This document shows positions 31,994 through 34,288 of a stretch of 34,288 nt of DNA, in pieces. This DNA is from Polyangiaceae bacterium. Its GTDB lineage: Bacteria; Myxococcota_A; Polyangia; Polyangiales; Polyangiaceae. How positions within the stretch are numbered: position 1 is the stretch's first letter; each line of letters begins with the position of its first letter. The stretch covers positions 1 to 34,288 of the forward strand of contig JALHPN010000087.1 of the NCBI GenBank assembly GCA_022842465.1. The letters run 5' to 3'. The notes below the pieces were generated by a model. The model was not told where the DNA came from, did not search any database, and worked only from the letters and a program-made list of their open reading frames with translations. The position numbers and the translations under genes were made by a program.

Positions 31994-33343
31994 ATGGCGA
32001 AGTACGTCGAGGCTGGCCCAACCGTCACGCGAGACGGAAGACGTAAGGACCCCGCGACGCCCTCGCCCGAGACGGCGGGCCTCGTCCTCCTGTACGCCGC
32101 GGAGTACGAGAGCTTCCCCGCGACGGTTGCGTTCGGGGAGGGCCACACCCTCGTGGGCCGCTCACCGCCCGGCGGAGGCATCTCGCTCCCCCAGGAGGCG
32201 ATCTCGAGGCTCCACGCCCGCTTCACGCGTCGCGGCGACGCCTGGTTCGTGGCCGACCTCAACAGTCGCAACGGAACCCATGTCGGGGGCCGTCGCATCG
32301 CGGAGACGCGCCTCGCGCCGAACGACGAGGTCCAGATCGGCGACGCGCTGTTCAAGTTCATCGCCGCGGAGATCAAAGCCTACGAGCCGTTCCGGATCGA
32401 CGGCGTCGTCTCCGGACAGACAGGAGCGTCGCCGTGCCCGGAGGTCGTCGGCGGGCTCCAGATGCGCCGCGTCGTCGAGCAGGCGCAGAGGGTGGCGCCT
32501 TCCGATCTCTCGGTCCTCGTCAGCGGCGAGACGGGTACGGGCAAGGAGCTCGTCGCGCGCGCCGTGCATCGGCTGAGCGGCCGCCCGGGGCCCCTCCACG
32601 TCCTCAACTGCGCCGAGCTGTCGGGCGCTCGACTGGAGGCGGAGCTCGTCGGACTCACCGGAGGCGCGTCGGCTCCGGGCACGCTGCTGCTCGACCAGGT
32701 AGGCGACCTGCCCGCGGAGTCCCAGACGACCTTGCTCCGGCTGCTGGCGACCCGCGAGGGGCGCGTGACCGGCGCGGCGGGGCATCATCGCGTGGTCTCG
32801 GCGACCCACCACGACCTACGCGAGCAAGTGAAGGCCGGACACTTTCGGGGCGATCTCTACGCGCGCCTCGGCGGTTGCGAGCTCCGTCTCCCGCCCCTGC
32901 GGGAGCGCAAGGAGGACGTCTACGCTCTTTTCAGGCACGCCTTCGCCGCACGTGGCGTCGCGTTCCCCGCGGCCGACGCCGTCGCGTTCGACTTCATGAA
33001 GGGGCTCCTCGCCTACGCGTGGCCGTTCAACGTGCGCGAGCTCGAGAACGTCGCGCAGTGGTGCATCGCCACGTGGAACGGTCGCACGCTCGCGGCCCTC
33101 CCCGAGAGCATCCTGCAGGCCGCGCAAGCCGCCCCCTCGCCGGCGACGAGCACGACGCCGGAGGCTCGTCGCCCCGGCCCCCTCGCAGAAGCGGAGGTCC
33201 GCTCGCTCCTCGTCCGCCACCGAGGCAACGTCTCCGCCGTCGCGCGCGAGCTCGGGAAGGACCGCGCCCAGCTCCACCGGTGGCTGAGGGACCATGAGAT
33301 CGACCTGGACGACTATCGGCCCGAGGGCAGCTCCGATTCGTGA
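31994..33343 (+). CDS. FHA domain plus AAA+ enhancer-binding-like protein lacking GAFTGA loop
   Basis: 449 residues. FHA domain about 30-125: VGRS (Arg56), SRLHARF (71-77) and LNSRNGTHV (89-97), all conserved for phosphothreonine binding. The AAA+ part (about 148-360) has Walker A GETGTGKE (Lys184), Walker B LLLDQ (Asp234, Gln235 instead of the catalytic Glu), RGDLYARL with candidate Arg fingers (285, 291) and WPFNVREL (sensor II Arg348). Between ELVG (217-220) and GTLLLD only eight residues remain, so the L1 loop with GAFTGA, which contacts sigma-54, is absent. A Fis-type helix-turn-helix is at about 410-436 (GNVSAVARELGKDRAQLHRWL). It probably binds DNA and phosphorylated partners but not as a classical sigma-54 activator. 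Its end overlaps the HAD gene by 31 bases. Confidence 0.93.
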   Translation: MAKYVEAGPTVTRDGRRKDPATPSPETAGLVLLYAAEYESFPATVAFGEGHTLVGRSPPGGGISLPQEAISRLHARFTRRGDAWFVADLNSRNGTHVGGRRIAETRLAPNDEVQIGDALFKFIAAEIKAYEPFRIDGVVSGQTGASPCPEVVGGLQMRRVVEQAQRVAPSDLSVLVSGETGTGKELVARAVHRLSGRPGPLHVLNCAELSGARLEAELVGLTGGASAPGTLLLDQVGDLPAESQTTLLRLLATREGRVTGAAGHHRVVSATHHDLREQVKAGHFRGDLYARLGGCELRLPPLRERKEDVYALFRHAFAARGVAFPAADAVAFDFMKGLLAYAWPFNVRELENVAQWCIATWNGRTLAALPESILQAAQAAPSPATSTTPEARRPGPLAEAEVRSLLVRHRGNVSAVARELGKDRAQLHRWLRDHEIDLDDYRPEGSSDS

Positions 33344-34026
33344 CCCACGCTGGATGAACCGCTCTGGCCGAGCGGTGACGTCACGAGCTGCTCGAGCAGC
33401 GCCGCAGCATCGGCGTAGAGGGCGACGGCCCCGCGGAGCGCACCCTCGTCCCACCCACCGGATCGGAGCGCGATCGTCCGGACACCGGCCCTTCGCGCGG
33501 CCTCGACGTCGTACGGCGTATCGCCGAGCATGACCGCAGCCTCGGGCTCGCACCCGGCGCGGGCGAGCGCCGCGCGGACGATGTCGCCGTCGGGCTTGGA
33601 CTCCTCGGCGTCGTCGGACGAGGTGATCGCCTCGACGAGATCCTTCACGTCCGCCTTCTCGAGGAGCGCGCCGACCTCGTCCTCCTTGGCGGAGGTCGCG
33701 ACGACGAGGCGCCAGCCGCGGTCGCGCACGGCGAGGAGGAGCTCGCGCACACCAGGGAACGCTTGCACTCCAGGGAGGTAGCGCTCCTGGAAGATGGCGG
33801 CACGGCGATCGGAGATCGCCCTGCCCTCGGAGGACTCGTCGTCGATGGCGGCGACCGCGGGCAGGAGCTTGTCCCCGCCCATGCCGATCAGCGAGCGCAC
33901 CCGCCCGAACGAGACGTCATGCCCCGCTTCCCCGAGCGCGTCGACCCAGGCCCGAGCATGAGCATCGTTGCTGTCGACGAGCGTTCCGTCGACGTCGAGG
34001 AGCAGCGCGCGCCGATGAGGAGGCAT
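33313..34026 (-). CDS. HAD-superfamily hydrolase, phosphoglycolate-phosphatase-like
   Basis: 237 residues from ATG 34026, with AGGAGG a few bases upstream; the longer frame to 34176 adds residues read through the 5S terminator region. HAD motifs: I LLLDVDGTLVDS (nucleophile Asp near 11, acid Asp near 13), II VVATSAKE (Ser/Thr near 103), III KPDGD (Lys near 133), IV MLGDTPYDVEAA (Asp pair near 157 and 161). The cap between motif I and II is of the small helical C1 type. Family members dephosphorylate phosphoglycolate or sugar phosphates; substrate uncertain. It converges with the FHA-AAA+ gene and lies downstream of the rRNA operon terminator in the same direction. Confidence 0.94.
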   Translation of the reverse strand: MPPHRRALLLDVDGTLVDSNDAHARAWVDALGEAGHDVSFGRVRSLIGMGGDKLLPAVAAIDDESSEGRAISDRRAAIFQERYLPGVQAFPGVRELLLAVRDRGWRLVVATSAKEDEVGALLEKADVKDLVEAITSSDDAEESKPDGDIVRAALARAGCEPEAAVMLGDTPYDVEAARRAGVRTIALRSGGWDEGALRGAVALYADAAALLEQLVTSPLGQSGSSSVGHESELPSGR

Positions 34027-34140
34027 GACCTCCTCTTCGAGCACATTCCAGGCCAGAGACCACGCCACGAGCTCGAGCGGAAGCCCGAGGGACGGCCGCA
34101 CGACGCGAGCGCCGCGCCCGCCCCGGGCGCGCGCTTGGAG

Positions 34141-34183
34141 GACAAAAAGCAAAACGCCCGTGAGGTGGTACCTCACGGGCGTT
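34141..34183 (-). terminator. Rho-independent terminator of the rRNA operon
   Basis: Read on the minus strand: AACGCCCGTGAGGT, loop ACC, ACCTCACGGGCGTT (34153-34166 and 34170-34183; a perfect 14-bp stem), followed by TTGCTTTTTGTC. It is the clearest terminator in the window. A second small stem (CCGGGA, AAAA, TCCCGG at 34184-34199) joins it to the 5S gene end. Confidence 0.95.
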
Positions 34184-34194
34184 CCGGGAAAAAT

Positions 34195-34288
<94 letters not shown>

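Overview
The window looks like chromosomal DNA from a high-GC myxobacterium-like organism (Polyangia-type, formerly Deltaproteobacteria). This is an inference from gene style: very GC-rich coding sequence with strong third-position GC, several Hanks-type Ser/Thr kinases with Ala/Pro-rich tails, an FHA-AAA+ regulator, many short-lived 'DA/PA-rich' lipoproteins, and stand-alone proteins typical of large myxobacterial genomes. No transposase, integrase, phage gene, CRISPR array or tRNA was seen.

Layout. 1-1 kb: the end of a kinase gene overlapping a gene for a two-span membrane protein with a PEGA-like domain. 1.2-4.5 kb: a secreted lipoprotein-like protein, then (minus strand) an octahaem cytochrome c translationally coupled to a small membrane protein. 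4.8-7.3 kb: a GH5-type glycosidase lipoprotein, an 80-residue protein, a YqgE/AlgH protein and a small helical protein. 7.3-11.8 kb: a compact six-gene minus-strand run made of a Tat-exported superoxide-reductase-like lipoprotein, a DUF1440-like membrane protein, an unknown helical protein, a LOG-family phosphoribohydrolase, a 3-hydroxyisobutyrate-dehydrogenase-like protein and BioD. 12-16.4 kb: an unknown acidic protein, a PAQR/hemolysin III protein, a Pal-like OmpA lipoprotein and a second clan-A-like glycosidase lipoprotein. 16.4-23.3 kb: acyl-CoA dehydrogenase, a small outer-membrane-barrel candidate, a PEBP protein, a VanY-type D,D-peptidase, a lipoprotein, an unknown protein with a Tudor/SH3-like tail, a FabH-like ketosynthase and a Bax-inhibitor-1 protein. 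23.4-29.3 kb: a transmembrane kinase with a TPR-like tail, an SDR, a DHCR24-like FAD oxidoreductase, a pirin and a lipoprotein. 29.5-33.3 kb: a second kinase/PEGA-like pair, transcribed divergently from an FHA-AAA+ protein. 33.3-34.3 kb: a HAD phosphatase, then the strong terminator and 3' part of a 5S rRNA gene, the tail of an rRNA operon that enters from the right edge on the minus strand.

The most notable points are: (i) two paralogous kinase/PEGA-like gene pairs about 30 kb apart, with the same gene overlap in the same phase and the same two-cysteine motif at the kinase C-terminus; (ii) a superoxide-reductase-like domain in which about 45 Asp/Ala-rich residues are inserted between two iron-ligand histidines; (iii) an enhancer-binding-protein-like AAA+ protein with an FHA domain that has lost the GAFTGA loop and carries Gln for the Walker B Glu, next to a kinase. 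Together (i) and (iii) suggest a phosphothreonine signalling locus that does not work through classical sigma-54 activation; that is a hypothesis.
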